The notes beneath the pieces are model-generated. The model had not been told where the DNA came from and ran no database searches. It saw nothing but the letters and a program-made list of their open reading frames with translations. 64,000 nucleotides of DNA from Pectobacterium atrosepticum. Its GTDB lineage: Bacteria > Pseudomonadota > Gammaproteobacteria > Enterobacterales > Enterobacteriaceae. A program made the translations under genes and the position numbers. Each line of letters starts with the position of its first letter. Within the stretch, counting starts at the first letter, position 1. Shown in pieces: positions 1 through 9,222 of this stretch. The stretch is taken from NCBI GenBank assembly GCA_019056595.1, contig CP036163.1, positions 2,604,001 through 2,668,000 of the forward strand. The letters are read 5' to 3'.

Positions 1-2019
1 AGAGCCTTGAGTGAAGAATTCAAACGGGCGAACAGCGCCCGTTCTACGCTAGGCATTCGCTCAGAGCGTGAGATTCAGCGCGAAATCCAGCAGACGATTG
101 CGGCATACAGCCGCCTAACCCGAATGGGTGTTATGTCGGCGAGTGAGCAGTCTCGTGCATTCGGTGCGATGACTGACCGTGTGAGCCGATTGCGTGGTGA
201 GTTGAGCGGAACCGCTCAGGCTATGAGCCGCATGGATAAGCTGAGCGCGGTGGGTTCTGGCGCTATGGCTATCGCAGGTGGTGTAGCTGCGGGGGCTGCT
301 ATGTTAACCCGCCCAGTCAGCAATACGATGACATACGAACAGACGCTGGCGAATATGACAAATACAGCCTTTTCAGACAGGAAGACTGTTGATGCTCGTC
401 GAGCAGGTATGCAAGAAATCGACTCGCTAATCCGTGATTCCGTCAAGGTTGGAGGCGGAACAAAAGAAGGTACGGCAGATACGTTAAATGAAATGTTGGC
501 GTCTGGTGAAGTTGATATGACGTCAGCTAAAACGTTATTACCAATGCTGCAAAAATATTCGACGGCAAGCGGAGCCAGCTCCAGGGATTTATCTCAGATA
601 GCAATCCGACTAAAACAAACGTTTGGCGTCGAAGATAAAGACATGGAAAAAGCGCTGAACATGGCGATTGCTGCCGGACAAGCCGGCGGTTTTGAGTTGT
701 CAGATATGGCTAAATGGTTACCGCAACAGTTAGCGGCTGCAAGTAATAACGGCATGAAAGGATTGGATGACTTTGCTGTTTTACTCGGCGTCAATCAGGC
801 CGCAAAGATTACAGCTGGCACCAGTGATGAAGCTGGGAACAATGTGGTAAACCTGCTGGGGAAAATTACAAGTCAGGATGCGGCGAACGCTGCAAGCAAT
901 GTCAAAATTAAAGGCAAGGGAATAGATTTGCCAGGCAGTCTCTCAGCGGCGCAGGGAAAAGGATTGAATTCACTGGATGCGTTTGTTGCCATTATTGATA
1001 AAGTCGTTGCCAGTAACCCAGCATACAAGAAGCTGGATGCGCAACTAGCTTCTTCATCCGGTAGTGACCGCCGCCAAATAATGGAATCACAGGCAAAAAT
1101 ATTAGAGGGATCAGCTGTTGGGCAGATCATCGCTGACCGGCAGGCACTGATGGCGCTGATCGGGTATCGCAGTAACCGTGAGTATGCAAAGAACGTTATC
1201 ACTGAGGTTAACGAGCAACGTAGTCTCCCGTCTGGAGAGACAGCGGGCGATTTGAATTTTTCGCTAATGTCAGATACTGAAGGTTTCAAAATACAGCAGT
1301 TAAAAAATACTGCTGATTTTGCAGAAATTGACAGCACAGATGGGTTATCTAAGCTGCTCGGTGATGTATCCGAGAAACTGGTCAAATACTCAAATGAATA
1401 CCCTGGGTTGACTGTTGCGCTCTCTGGCGCAACGACAGGCATTAAAGCGCTGGGCGCGGGAGCGGTTACTGCCGGGGGTGTTCTGGCTGCGTGGAAACTC
1501 ATATCGGGAAATGGTGGCGTTACTCCCCCTCCTGTACCCGGAGGCCCGACAACTACGCCGAATGTTCCTGGAACAAAGCTACCCTCATGGTTAAGTCGTC
1601 TGGGTGGTGTTGCACGTGTCGCTGGGCGCGTCGCTGCACCATTAGCCCTCTATCAAGCGGCCGAAGATGCCCCGCTGGTGCAAGTCGAGCGTGGTGATGC
1701 CGCAGTACGCACCCGCCTCAAGGCGAACAAATACGCCAGCGAACTGGAACGCATTCAGGATAGCCGCCGCGCCGCTCCTGGCTTTCTTGATGTGGTCGAT
1801 GAGGTTAAAACATGGTGGGCCAGACCGACCACCATCGGCGCAGACGTGAACCCCGCGACGATGGGCGTGCCGTCTTACCTGTTGCCGCAGCAGCCACAAA
1901 GCAACCAACCAATTCAGATAAATACAAAGGTTGAGCTGGATAGTCGTGTTATTGCCGAGGCAGTTAACGAAGTCAACAGCCAGCAGGCCACGCGTGGCTC
2001 GAACGGAGCATATCAATAA
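1..2019 (+). CDS. Phage tail tape measure protein (5' partial)
   Basis: Sets tail length and sits in the tail lumen before DNA ejection. The frame is open to the window edge, so the TTG at 7 need not be the start and the protein is probably longer than the 670 residues seen. The visible part has an Ala/Gly-rich hydrophobic stretch (about residues 80-105) followed by a TP901-type tape measure core (AMTYEQTLANMT-like region near residue 108), then a second Ala/Gly-rich hydrophobic region near 475-500 and a Pro-rich linker near 510-525. Its stop overlaps the start of the next gene by one base, typical of a tail operon. Family-level call is good; assignment to a particular phage is not possible from this part alone. 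Confidence 0.85.
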   Translation, partial: RALSEEFKRANSARSTLGIRSEREIQREIQQTIAAYSRLTRMGVMSASEQSRAFGAMTDRVSRLRGELSGTAQAMSRMDKLSAVGSGAMAIAGGVAAGAAMLTRPVSNTMTYEQTLANMTNTAFSDRKTVDARRAGMQEIDSLIRDSVKVGGGTKEGTADTLNEMLASGEVDMTSAKTLLPMLQKYSTASGASSRDLSQIAIRLKQTFGVEDKDMEKALNMAIAAGQAGGFELSDMAKWLPQQLAAASNNGMKGLDDFAVLLGVNQAAKITAGTSDEAGNNVVNLLGKITSQDAANAASNVKIKGKGIDLPGSLSAAQGKGLNSLDAFVAIIDKVVASNPAYKKLDAQLASSSGSDRRQIMESQAKILEGSAVGQIIADRQALMALIGYRSNREYAKNVITEVNEQRSLPSGETAGDLNFSLMSDTEGFKIQQLKNTADFAEIDSTDGLSKLLGDVSEKLVKYSNEYPGLTVALSGATTGIKALGAGAVTAGGVLAAWKLISGNGGVTPPPVPGGPTTTPNVPGTKLPSWLSRLGGVARVAGRVAAPLALYQAAEDAPLVQVERGDAAVRTRLKANKYASELERIQDSRRAAPGFLDVVDEVKTWWARPTTIGADVNPATMGVPSYLLPQQPQSNQPIQINTKVELDSRVIAEAVNEVNSQQATRGSNGAYQ

Positions 2020-3410
2020 TGGCCTGGGCAGACTCATTACAAGACGGCTCCTTTCGTGGCGTGAAATTCGATGTGATCAACGTGCGTGACAGCGCTCAAC
2101 GCGATATTGCGCAGCATGAATACCCTAACCTGGACGGCGCAGACATTCAGGATTTGGGGTTAAAGCCTCACAGCTCACAGATTCAGGCTGTGGTGTGGGG
2201 TGACGATTACGAAACCCGCCTCCAGTCGCTACTGGACGCTCTACGCAAGCCAGGTGCAGCGGAACTGATACACCCGGTGTTTGGTGCGATGCCGAACATG
2301 CTGGCGGCTGTGTTTCAGGTCAATCACGATGCGGAGAATGTCAATTACTGCACCATCGATATTCAGTTTGTGCAGTCCAAAACGGGCAATCCGTTCTTTG
2401 TTAAAGACTATCCGCTATCAAAAGCCGATGAGATTTTTAATCAGACGCAGTCGCTGATCGACAATGCCAGTTCGCTGCTGGACGATGTTACTCAGCCACT
2501 GAGAACGGCAAAAACCATGATGAATAAAGTGCGTGGCCTGGCGACCGGCGCATTAAACATGGTGACGATATTCCGCAGCGATATCAGCGGATTTATCAGC
2601 GGTACAACTGATTTTATCAATTTCCCTGGCGCGTTTTTCGGTGACCTGCGTTCTGCGCTGTCACTCAAAACGGGCGCATCAAAGAGTTCACTGCATTCTG
2701 CTTATGTGGGTGGTGGCACATCTGCTGTGGCTGCATCATCCGTTACTGTACCCAGCAGTGCAGAGCAACAAGCCATCGCTACAACGAACTATGCAGCATC
2801 ACCGACTGTCATCATGGCCGATTGGGCAAGCACGCAGGCCGCGCTGCTATCCGTTCAGTCCATGCCTGCTGGTTTAGTCTCCGGCAGTATCGATGCGCCG
2901 GTTGATATGCCCGCACAACTGGTCGAGAGCGATATTGTTGAGTTAATCGCGATTGTCGCGGTGGCCGTCGCGATGGAGGCGGCAGAAGAAGCTGGAGCGG
3001 TGCTCAGTGACCCTGCGCTGACAGCAGTATTAACGCCGCTCGACATCGAGAAAATCACCAATGAGACGCGGCAGATGATACAGGACGCGATTGATATCAA
3101 TCGTGATGCGTATGCACCAGCGATGGCTGAAATCAGCAGCAGCGCACAGCCGACGGGCTTGTCTTATCAGCCTGTCATCGACCAGTTGGCGACTATCGCG
3201 CTGACAGTTCAAGCGCTGGCCGAAGCTGTCATCAGTGAGAAACCGCAACTGATGACGCGCACCGTCACTGCGCTCGGTAACCTACATCTGGTTGCGCATC
3301 GCTGGTATAACGACTATTCCCGCGCGGCAGAGCTGCAACGCCTGAACCCGCAACTGCGCGACCCGAACAACCTTAACGCGGGGGATGTGCTGAATGCCTA
3401 CGCAGAATAA
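2019..3410 (+). CDS. Mu gp43-like DNA circularisation / tail protein
   Basis: 463 residues. The N-terminal 130 residues match the DNA-circularisation N-terminal family known from Mu gp43 (opening with a W-x-D-x-L-x-D-G-S-F-R-G-V-x-F pattern). The middle is Ala-rich and low in complexity. The last 40 residues (R-AAELQRLNPQLRDPNNL, then AGDVL) look like a LysM-type fold, as expected of a hub protein beside the baseplate. Start is the ATG sharing its A with the preceding stop codon; the 3' end overlaps the next gene by 17 bases, so the genes are translationally coupled. Probably a structural link between tail tube and baseplate. Confidence 0.85.
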   Translation: MAWADSLQDGSFRGVKFDVINVRDSAQRDIAQHEYPNLDGADIQDLGLKPHSSQIQAVVWGDDYETRLQSLLDALRKPGAAELIHPVFGAMPNMLAAVFQVNHDAENVNYCTIDIQFVQSKTGNPFFVKDYPLSKADEIFNQTQSLIDNASSLLDDVTQPLRTAKTMMNKVRGLATGALNMVTIFRSDISGFISGTTDFINFPGAFFGDLRSALSLKTGASKSSLHSAYVGGGTSAVAASSVTVPSSAEQQAIATTNYAASPTVIMADWASTQAALLSVQSMPAGLVSGSIDAPVDMPAQLVESDIVELIAIVAVAVAMEAAEEAGAVLSDPALTAVLTPLDIEKITNETRQMIQDAIDINRDAYAPAMAEISSSAQPTGLSYQPVIDQLATIALTVQALAEAVISEKPQLMTRTVTALGNLHLVAHRWYNDYSRAAELQRLNPQLRDPNNLNAGDVLNAYAE

Positions 3411-4581
3411 CCCCGCGACTGATAACGCTGCTGTGTCCGTCATTATTAACGGCAAGGCGCACACGGACTGGTCACGCTACCAGATTGACAGCGACTTCCT
3501 GATACCGGCTGATGCGTGGAGCGTTAGCCTGGGACTGCCTGATGGTAAGTTTCCTGCTGACGTGGTACGTGGTGCGCCGGTGACGGTAAAAGTCGGCAGC
3601 GATACGGTGATGACAGGCCGCATTGACAGCGTGCAGCGTTCTGTTGCGCGTAGTGGCGTCACGCTGTCGCTGTCTGGCCGTGACAGCGCCGCTATCCTTG
3701 TTGACTGTGCCGCACCAATCCTCACCGCGCGACAGGTTGGGCTTGAGGATGTCGTCGCGCAGATCGTCCGCCCGCTTGGTATCACAAAAGTCCGCATTGA
3801 GGCTGAGAGCGCTATCCGCAGCGATAAAATCAGTGCAGAGCCTGGCGAACGGGCGTGGGACATGCTGTTACGCGCGTGCGCCGGTCGAGGTCTGTGGCCG
3901 TGGTTCGCGCCGGACGGGACGTTGGTTGTCGGTGGCCCGGATTACACTAAACAGCCCGTCGCGTCACTCATCATGAGGATGGACGGCAAAGGCAATAATG
4001 TGCTGTCGCTGTCTGATGCCAGCTCAATAGATAAATCGTTTTCAGAGCTGACGGTATTAGCGCAAAGCCACGCGCATTCCTCCAGCAAAAAGGATCTGGC
4101 GATTATCGATGTCGATGATGACAGCGACAGCGATATTGAGTTGAGTACAGGCACAGCAGAGACGGGCCAGCACGGCATGAAAACCGTAGTTAAAGACCCA
4201 ACGGTAAATTATTACAGGCCGCAGGTGATGGTTGTGGGTGATGCCGACAATCAGGAGCAAATCAACTATCGCGCCCGTAAAGCGCTGTCTGACGCGCGAC
4301 TGTCTGGCTACAGTCTGACCGCTATTGTCCACGGCCACAGAGCATCGGACGGCGTGCTGTGGGAGCCAGGGCAACGTATTCACGTAATCAGCGAGTACCA
4401 CGGTATCGATGCTGTTTTCTTTCTTATGGGGCGTGAGTTCAGCGGTGGACGTCCGGGCGGCACAACCACAACGCTCAGACTGAAGGAAGATGGCGTCTGG
4501 ATACCCGATGCGTATCCGAAGAAGAAAAAACAGCGTAAACGTAAGAGCAAAAAGGAGCTGCAAATTGTCGATGTGGCCTGA
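3394..4581 (+). CDS. Mu gp44-like baseplate hub protein
   Basis: 395 residues, the Mu gp44 / gpP family (structural relative of T4 gp27), forming the trimeric baseplate hub. Evidence is position between gp43- and gp45-like genes and sequence features of the family: an N-terminal beta domain beginning V-x-V-x-I-N-G-K, a repeated 'SGRDSA' segment near residue 90, and a C-terminal Lys/Arg-rich tail (KKKKQRKRKSKK) near residue 378. An acidic stretch rich in Asp and Ser lies around residues 230-245. The gene overlaps its neighbours on both sides, which supports one long tail transcript. Confidence 0.85.
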   Translation: MPTQNNPATDNAAVSVIINGKAHTDWSRYQIDSDFLIPADAWSVSLGLPDGKFPADVVRGAPVTVKVGSDTVMTGRIDSVQRSVARSGVTLSLSGRDSAAILVDCAAPILTARQVGLEDVVAQIVRPLGITKVRIEAESAIRSDKISAEPGERAWDMLLRACAGRGLWPWFAPDGTLVVGGPDYTKQPVASLIMRMDGKGNNVLSLSDASSIDKSFSELTVLAQSHAHSSSKKDLAIIDVDDDSDSDIELSTGTAETGQHGMKTVVKDPTVNYYRPQVMVVGDADNQEQINYRARKALSDARLSGYSLTAIVHGHRASDGVLWEPGQRIHVISEYHGIDAVFFLMGREFSGGRPGGTTTTLRLKEDGVWIPDAYPKKKKQRKRKSKKELQIVDVA

Positions 4582-5221
4582 TATTGAAAGACGTATTAAT
4601 GGGGCGTTAAATCGCATTAGACTGGCGTTTAGAATCCGTTTAACGCGGGTGAATAGTACCGGTTCGGTGCAAACGTTCCAGGCTAAAGGACTGGCGGGCG
4701 AACCATTGCAAGACAGTGAGCTATTCCAGCACTACGGGTTTACGTCAAATCCGCTGCCTGGTGCGATGGCTATTGTGATACCTCTCGGTGGGCAAACGTC
4801 GCACAGTGTCGTGATTGCAACTGAGCACGCGACCTACCGGCTCCAGTCTCTCGCTCCCGGAGAGGTAGCGCTTTATACCGATGAGGGCGCTCGGATTGTA
4901 CTTAAACGCGGACGGCTGATAGAAACAGACTGTGACGAGTTCCGCGTCAACTGCAAACAATTTGTTGTCAACGCAGAGGAAAAAGCGGATTTTAATACCC
5001 CGATGGTGACGGCCAGCGAGCAAGTTACCGCGCAGAGTCAAATCACCGGCAACGGTGGCATTGCGATTAAAGGCGGTACGGGTGCATCGTTTGAAGGTAA
5101 CGTCACGCAAACACAAGGCGACTATCAGACCAGCGGGAACGTCACTGCGGGCAATATTGCGCTCAACGGCCACAAACATCCTGGCGATTCTGGCGGCACG
5201 ACTGGCCCCGCCATTCCATAA
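4565..5221 (+). CDS. Mu gp45-like baseplate spike protein
   Basis: About 218 residues, the gp45 / gpV-type spike at the tip of the baseplate. The N-terminal part is an OB-like domain ('FQHYGFTSNPLPG', then a 'GGQTSHSVVIAT' strand). The C-terminal half is a repetitive Gly/Asn/Thr-rich beta-helix ('NGGIAIKGGTG', 'GNVTQTQGDYQTSGNVTAGNIALNGHKH'-type repeats, shortened here) ending in an H-x-H pair that binds the apical metal ion in this family. A longer reading frame starts at 4490, but AAAGGAG at 4551-4557 is correctly spaced for TTG at 4565; ATG at 4571 is the alternative. Confidence 0.85.
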   Translation: MSMWPDIERRINGALNRIRLAFRIRLTRVNSTGSVQTFQAKGLAGEPLQDSELFQHYGFTSNPLPGAMAIVIPLGGQTSHSVVIATEHATYRLQSLAPGEVALYTDEGARIVLKRGRLIETDCDEFRVNCKQFVVNAEEKADFNTPMVTASEQVTAQSQITGNGGIAIKGGTGASFEGNVTQTQGDYQTSGNVTAGNIALNGHKHPGDSGGTTGPAIP

Positions 5222-5278
5222 CAACCCACTGAACCCTTTCCTCTTATTGATTGCCTCCCATGCTGCCATTCTGGCGGC

Positions 5279-5629
5279 ATGGATAATTTACTGAACCCGA
5301 CAACCAGCGATTACACCGGCACGACGACAACGACATTAGCGAATGCCGTTTATCTGCGCCTAATGACGCCGCTAGGCTCGTACTGGGCCGCCCCGTCGTT
5401 AGGTTCAAAGCTGCATCTGTTGGCGCGTGAGAAAGACGTTGCGCGGGTGCATAAGCTGGCGCAGCAATACGCGGCTGAAGCATTGCAGCCGATTGTTGAC
5501 GATGGCCGCGCCTCTGCTATTTCCGTTTCTGTCTCTGCGAGTGAGCCAGGTTGGGTGGTGTTGCTGATCGAGGTCACAACGGCCGCACAGCAAACACAAA
5601 CCTTTAGACATCCGGTAAGGGTGAGCTGA
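5279..5629 (+). CDS. Mu gp46-like baseplate protein
   Basis: 116 residues, gp46 / GPW-gp25-like family, a baseplate wedge component. The protein opens with 'MDNLLNP', has an Asp/Thr-rich first strand and a 'LGSKLHLLAREKD' helix near residue 40 that is characteristic of this family. The 57-base gap to the previous gene is the only sizeable gap in the tail operon and contains a small GCTGCCATTCTGGCGGC hairpin just ahead of the start. The stop overlaps the next start by one base (TGATG). Confidence 0.85.
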   Translation: MDNLLNPTTSDYTGTTTTTLANAVYLRLMTPLGSYWAAPSLGSKLHLLAREKDVARVHKLAQQYAAEALQPIVDDGRASAISVSVSASEPGWVVLLIEVTTAAQQTQTFRHPVRVS

Positions 5630-6690
5630 TGCCGCATATCACACCATCGTTCGATGAAGCACGCAGTCGTCTATTGCGTGACCTGAAAAACCTGCGCCCG
5701 GATGCAGATATTAGCGACGACAGTGATTTTTATGTCCGTGCATCGTCCGTAGCAAGTGCTGTGACCGGCATTTATCAGCATCAAGGCTGGATAGTTCGCC
5801 AGATATTCCCTGATACGGCCGACACTGAATTTTTAGAGATGCACTGCCGGTTACGTGATATTTCACGTAAAGCTGCAACCACAGCCACGGGTGAAATTAC
5901 GGCCACAGGCGAAGTCGGCGCGGTCGCGCCAGTCGGGCAGATTATCAATCGCGGTAGCCTGTCATTCACAACGACTGCGGCTGGCACTGTGGGCGCAGAT
6001 GGCAAAGCAATTATTCCTGTCATTGCGTTAGCATCCGGCGCGGTCGGTAACACTACCGCTGTGATGTCTGGCACGTTCTCCAGTGCGCCGGATGGTTATG
6101 ACAGCACGGTGAGCATTGGTCTGATTGGGGGCGGAACGGACAAAGAGACTGACGCTGAAATGCTGGCGCGTCTGCTTGAGTTGATCCGCCGCCCCCCTGC
6201 GGGCGGGAATAAGTACGATTACAAACGCTGGGCGCTGAGTATCACAGGAGTTACGTCTGCGTATGTCTATCCGCTCCGGCGTGGCCTTGGAACCGTTGAT
6301 GTGGTTATCACGTCTGCAAACGGCTTGCCGTCTGATGAAATCATTAGCGCGGTGCAGACGTACATTGATGATGTTCGCCCGGTCACAGCAAAAAACACGA
6401 TGATAATCGGCCCGACAATCAAGAATATCGATATTGATGCGCGGGTGTCCCTGTCTGGCGTGACACTGATTGAAGCGACAACGGCAATTAATCACGCGCT
6501 GACGGATTATATCAATACGCTCGCGCCCGGTGAGCCGTTTATTCGCAGTCAGGCTGAAATGATTATTTCGCAATTATCCGGCGTGACAGACCGCAATATT
6601 ATTTCTCCTGCCGCCAATATTTATCCGGCAGCGGATGAAAATAAAGTCGAGTGGCTACGAATTGCAAATATAGCGGTGTCATTGCTATGA
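5629..6690 (+). CDS. Mu gp47-like baseplate J protein
   Basis: 353 residues, the baseplate J family (P2 gpJ / Mu gp47 / T4 gp6), which forms the wedge ring. Visible family features: an N-terminal 'ASSVASAVTGIYQHQGWIVRQIFPDTAD' helix (residues about 37-65), the central 'GGTDKETDAEMLARLLELIRRPPAGGNKYDYKRWA' segment (about 165-200) that marks the family, and a C-terminal 'PGEPFIRSQ' element. Segments are quoted in short form. The stop overlaps the next gene by four bases (ATGA). Confidence 0.9.
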   Translation: MPHITPSFDEARSRLLRDLKNLRPDADISDDSDFYVRASSVASAVTGIYQHQGWIVRQIFPDTADTEFLEMHCRLRDISRKAATTATGEITATGEVGAVAPVGQIINRGSLSFTTTAAGTVGADGKAIIPVIALASGAVGNTTAVMSGTFSSAPDGYDSTVSIGLIGGGTDKETDAEMLARLLELIRRPPAGGNKYDYKRWALSITGVTSAYVYPLRRGLGTVDVVITSANGLPSDEIISAVQTYIDDVRPVTAKNTMIIGPTIKNIDIDARVSLSGVTLIEATTAINHALTDYINTLAPGEPFIRSQAEMIISQLSGVTDRNIISPAANIYPAADENKVEWLRIANIAVSLL

Positions 6691-7259
6691 GTGAGTCGAA
6701 AACATTACTCGGCCTGTTACTACCACCTGTTTCATATGATGCGACACAGCCCGTTATCGCCGCAGAGTTGGAAGTCGAAGGGAATGTGCTGGACGCAGCC
6801 AGGCTGCTGGCTAATCGCGTGCTCGGCGGCATCACGCCAGTTGCTGCACAAAGCCTGTTAGCAGATTGGGAGCGCGTTCTGGCTATCACGCTACCCGTCG
6901 ATAGCAGCTATCAGCAGCGACTCGGCAACGTGCTGATAAAGCTTGCCGAAACGGGTGGGCTGAGTATTCCATATTTTATGCGTTTAGCATCACGACTCGG
7001 CTACACAATAACGATTGATGAGCTGCGACCGTTCCGCACAGGCGTAAGCCGCTGCGGTGAGCAAATAATGCATCACGACGTTCTTTGGGCGTGGCGCGTC
7101 AATGTTACCGGTACGCAGGTAAAAAAATACTATTTCAGGGCGGGATTATCTGCGGTCGGAGAGCGTCTATTGTCATTCGGTGACACGGTTATTGAGTCGG
7201 TATTCAATGACCTGAAACCAGCACACACCTTTTGTTATTTCTCGTATCAGGAAAACTGA
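6687..7259 (+). CDS. Mu gp48-like tail protein (DUF2313)
   Basis: 190 residues, the gp48 / YmfQ family (DUF2313), a tail protein next to the fibre genes in Mu-like and P2-like tails. A longer frame is open from 6651, but the ATG at 6687 overlaps the stop of the preceding baseplate gene as ATGA, so this start is preferred. Features: 'SKTLLGLLLPPVSYD' at the N-terminus, 'LLADWERVLAITLP' in the middle and a C-terminal 'LKPAHTFCYFSY' that matches the family's ending. Confidence 0.85.
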   Translation: MSESKTLLGLLLPPVSYDATQPVIAAELEVEGNVLDAARLLANRVLGGITPVAAQSLLADWERVLAITLPVDSSYQQRLGNVLIKLAETGGLSIPYFMRLASRLGYTITIDELRPFRTGVSRCGEQIMHHDVLWAWRVNVTGTQVKKYYFRAGLSAVGERLLSFGDTVIESVFNDLKPAHTFCYFSYQEN

Positions 7260-7261
7260 TT

Positions 7262-8437
7262 ATGCAAAACCTAATGCCCCCGGTAAATACGCCGGATAAT
7301 GTATTTCACGACGGTAATCCGCTGACGGGTGAACTGGGAACGATTGTCACTGCGAAATTTATGAATGATGTGCAAGCGGCGATCAGGAATTCGCAAGCTG
7401 AGATTATTTATGTATTAGCAGATGCTGATATTGTCATTGATCCGAATAAAACTGATCAGTTATTAACGGCGTTAAAAGCAACGTTTGCAACAAACGTGAG
7501 CATGAATGACCGTGTGCCATCGACTCGAATAGTTAACGGTAAGTCGCTATCTGCTGACATAACGCTGAATGCTGGTGATGTCCGGGCGTTGGCACAAGAC
7601 CAGAACGGCGCTGACATTCCAAACAAGCCGCTATTTTTGTCAAACATCAACGCTATGACGCTAGATACATTTCAGCGTGTGACGGGAAAAAAACTGTTCT
7701 CAGTTGATAATGACGTGATAACGGTAAAACCAGAAAACTATGGTCAGCGCGCATACTTCCAGTTTAACAATGCAGCAAGCACTGAGGCGATAGCATTCGT
7801 CGGGCTGCGATACGGCACAAATGAGCAAGGGCTGACTCTAGAGCATCGATCCGGAGCATCAATACGCATTGATAACGGCGAAATTAATTTTTATGGATTA
7901 CCGCATGGGGCAACTGCTGCAAGCGGTACCAGCACTCAGCAGCTCGCATCAACTGCGTTTGTGCAAAACGAATTAGCTGTGACAGCTGGTATCCCTCAAC
8001 CGTGGCCGCGCGCCACCGCTCCGACCGGATGGCTGAAATGCAATGGTCAACCTTTTGATACATCAGCATTCCCGCGTCTGGCCGCAGCATATCCAGCAGG
8101 TGTTTTACCAGACTTGCGCGGTGAATTTATGCGGGGTTGGGATGACGGGCGCGGCGTCGATTCTGGTCGTGCTCTGCTTAGCGCTCAAAGTGACGCGATC
8201 AGGAACATAGTCGGCGAAATCTGGACTAGCGCAGCAAGCCAGCAGTTTTTAGGTGAAATGTTGTCATCCAGTGGTGTATTTGAACTGCTATATGAATTTG
8301 CGGTCGGCGCGATTCCTGATGCTGCTGGAAACTCATGCCCATCACGCATGAGATTTGATGCGTCGCGAGCAGTCCCAACAGCTAACGAAAACCGTCCCCG
8401 CAACATTGCCTTTAACTACATCGTGAGAGCAGCATAA
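7262..8437 (+). CDS. Phage tail fibre / collar-domain protein
   Basis: 391 residues from ATG 7262. The N-terminal 100 residues follow the Mu/P2 pattern of attachment to the baseplate ('NTPDNVFHDGNPLTGELGT', 'VTAKFMNDVQ'). The centre carries a short beta-rich shaft. Residues about 250-300 form a tail-collar domain ('PWPRATAPTGWLKCNGQPF', 'LPDLRGEFMRGWDDGRG'), and the protein ends 'NIAFNYIVRAA', the usual terminus of collar-type fibres. This is the host-range determinant and would be the first place to look for differences between related islands. Followed immediately by its chaperone gene with a one-base overlap. Confidence 0.85.
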   Translation: MQNLMPPVNTPDNVFHDGNPLTGELGTIVTAKFMNDVQAAIRNSQAEIIYVLADADIVIDPNKTDQLLTALKATFATNVSMNDRVPSTRIVNGKSLSADITLNAGDVRALAQDQNGADIPNKPLFLSNINAMTLDTFQRVTGKKLFSVDNDVITVKPENYGQRAYFQFNNAASTEAIAFVGLRYGTNEQGLTLEHRSGASIRIDNGEINFYGLPHGATAASGTSTQQLASTAFVQNELAVTAGIPQPWPRATAPTGWLKCNGQPFDTSAFPRLAAAYPAGVLPDLRGEFMRGWDDGRGVDSGRALLSAQSDAIRNIVGEIWTSAASQQFLGEMLSSSGVFELLYEFAVGAIPDAAGNSCPSRMRFDASRAVPTANENRPRNIAFNYIVRAA

Positions 8438-9078
8438 TGAGCAACTATTCAACACAAATTAAAAACGCAGAACTGAACGAACGCGGCCTGGCAATCAACA
8501 CGGGCTGGATTACGGTTTATCACGTTAATCCGGCTACGCGGGAATATCAGAACGCCAGCTATGAGTATGTTATGCAGGGTGTTGGTATTCCTGCCGACAG
8601 CTATACCGACGAGCCAGAATTACCGCCCGTCGGCCAAGCCCTGCGCCGTTCCGCTGATGGGAAATCGTGGGAACAAGTGCCAGATTATCGCGGCCAGACC
8701 GTTTACAGCACAGAAACCCGCCAGCCGCAGACGGTGATGCAATTCGGTGCTCTGCCTGAAAATATGACGTTTCTGGCTCCGGCAACCGAGTTTGATAAGT
8801 GGAACGGTAAAGCGTGGGTGCTAGATAAAGTCGCACAAGCCGCCGCAGAGATCAGAGCGGCACAGCAGGAACTGGCAACGCGTAAAGCCGCAGCCACGGC
8901 ACGCATCAACGAGCTGACATATGCTGTCAATCTAGACATTGCGACGGATGACGAGAAAGCTGCACTGTCCGAGTGGCAAAAATATACGGTGCTGCTGAGT
9001 CGAGTTGATGTGAGCACTACTGATATCGAGTGGCCGACTGTGCCAGATAGTGGATTGATCGCTACAACCGATCAATAA
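8437..9078 (+). CDS. Tail fibre assembly chaperone (Tfa)
   Basis: 213 residues, Caudovirales tail fibre assembly family, which helps the fibre fold or trimerise. Features: an N-terminal 'GWITVYHVNPATREYQNASYEYVMQGVGIPA' strand-rich part, the 'W-x-x-V-x-D-Y-R-G' motif near residue 75 (WEQVPDYRG) and a C-terminal Ala/Glu-rich helix ending in a Trp-containing segment ('LSEWQKYTVLLSRVD'), all usual for the family. Last gene of the rightward tail operon; a strong terminator follows after about 95 bases. No DNA invertase gene or inverted second fibre set is seen within the window. Confidence 0.88.
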   Translation: MSNYSTQIKNAELNERGLAINTGWITVYHVNPATREYQNASYEYVMQGVGIPADSYTDEPELPPVGQALRRSADGKSWEQVPDYRGQTVYSTETRQPQTVMQFGALPENMTFLAPATEFDKWNGKAWVLDKVAQAAAEIRAAQQELATRKAAATARINELTYAVNLDIATDDEKAALSEWQKYTVLLSRVDVSTTDIEWPTVPDSGLIATTDQ

Positions 9079-9173
9079 CACATAATTGATCTGTATAAAC
9101 GTTTATAAAATAGCCAGCCCAAATGTCATTATGTTGTTGGTTTTAAAAATATAATGATATGCCAGGGAAAGCG

Positions 9174-9207
9174 AAGCCCGCCAGTAGCATCTGGCGGGCT
9201 TTTTATT
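9174..9207 (+). terminator. Rho-independent terminator of the tail operon
   Basis: Perfect 11-bp stem AAGCCCGCCAG / CTGGCGGGCTT with a 6-base loop (TAGCAT), then TTTATTT. It lies about 95 bases after the tail fibre assembly gene and closes the rightward tail transcript. Confidence 0.9.
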
Positions 9208-9222
9208 TAGCTGGAAATAATA

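Noticed and set aside
873-1502. 209-codon reverse frame inside the tape measure gene
   Set aside because: Ser/Ala/Pro-rich antisense shadow; no start signal and the forward gene is well supported.
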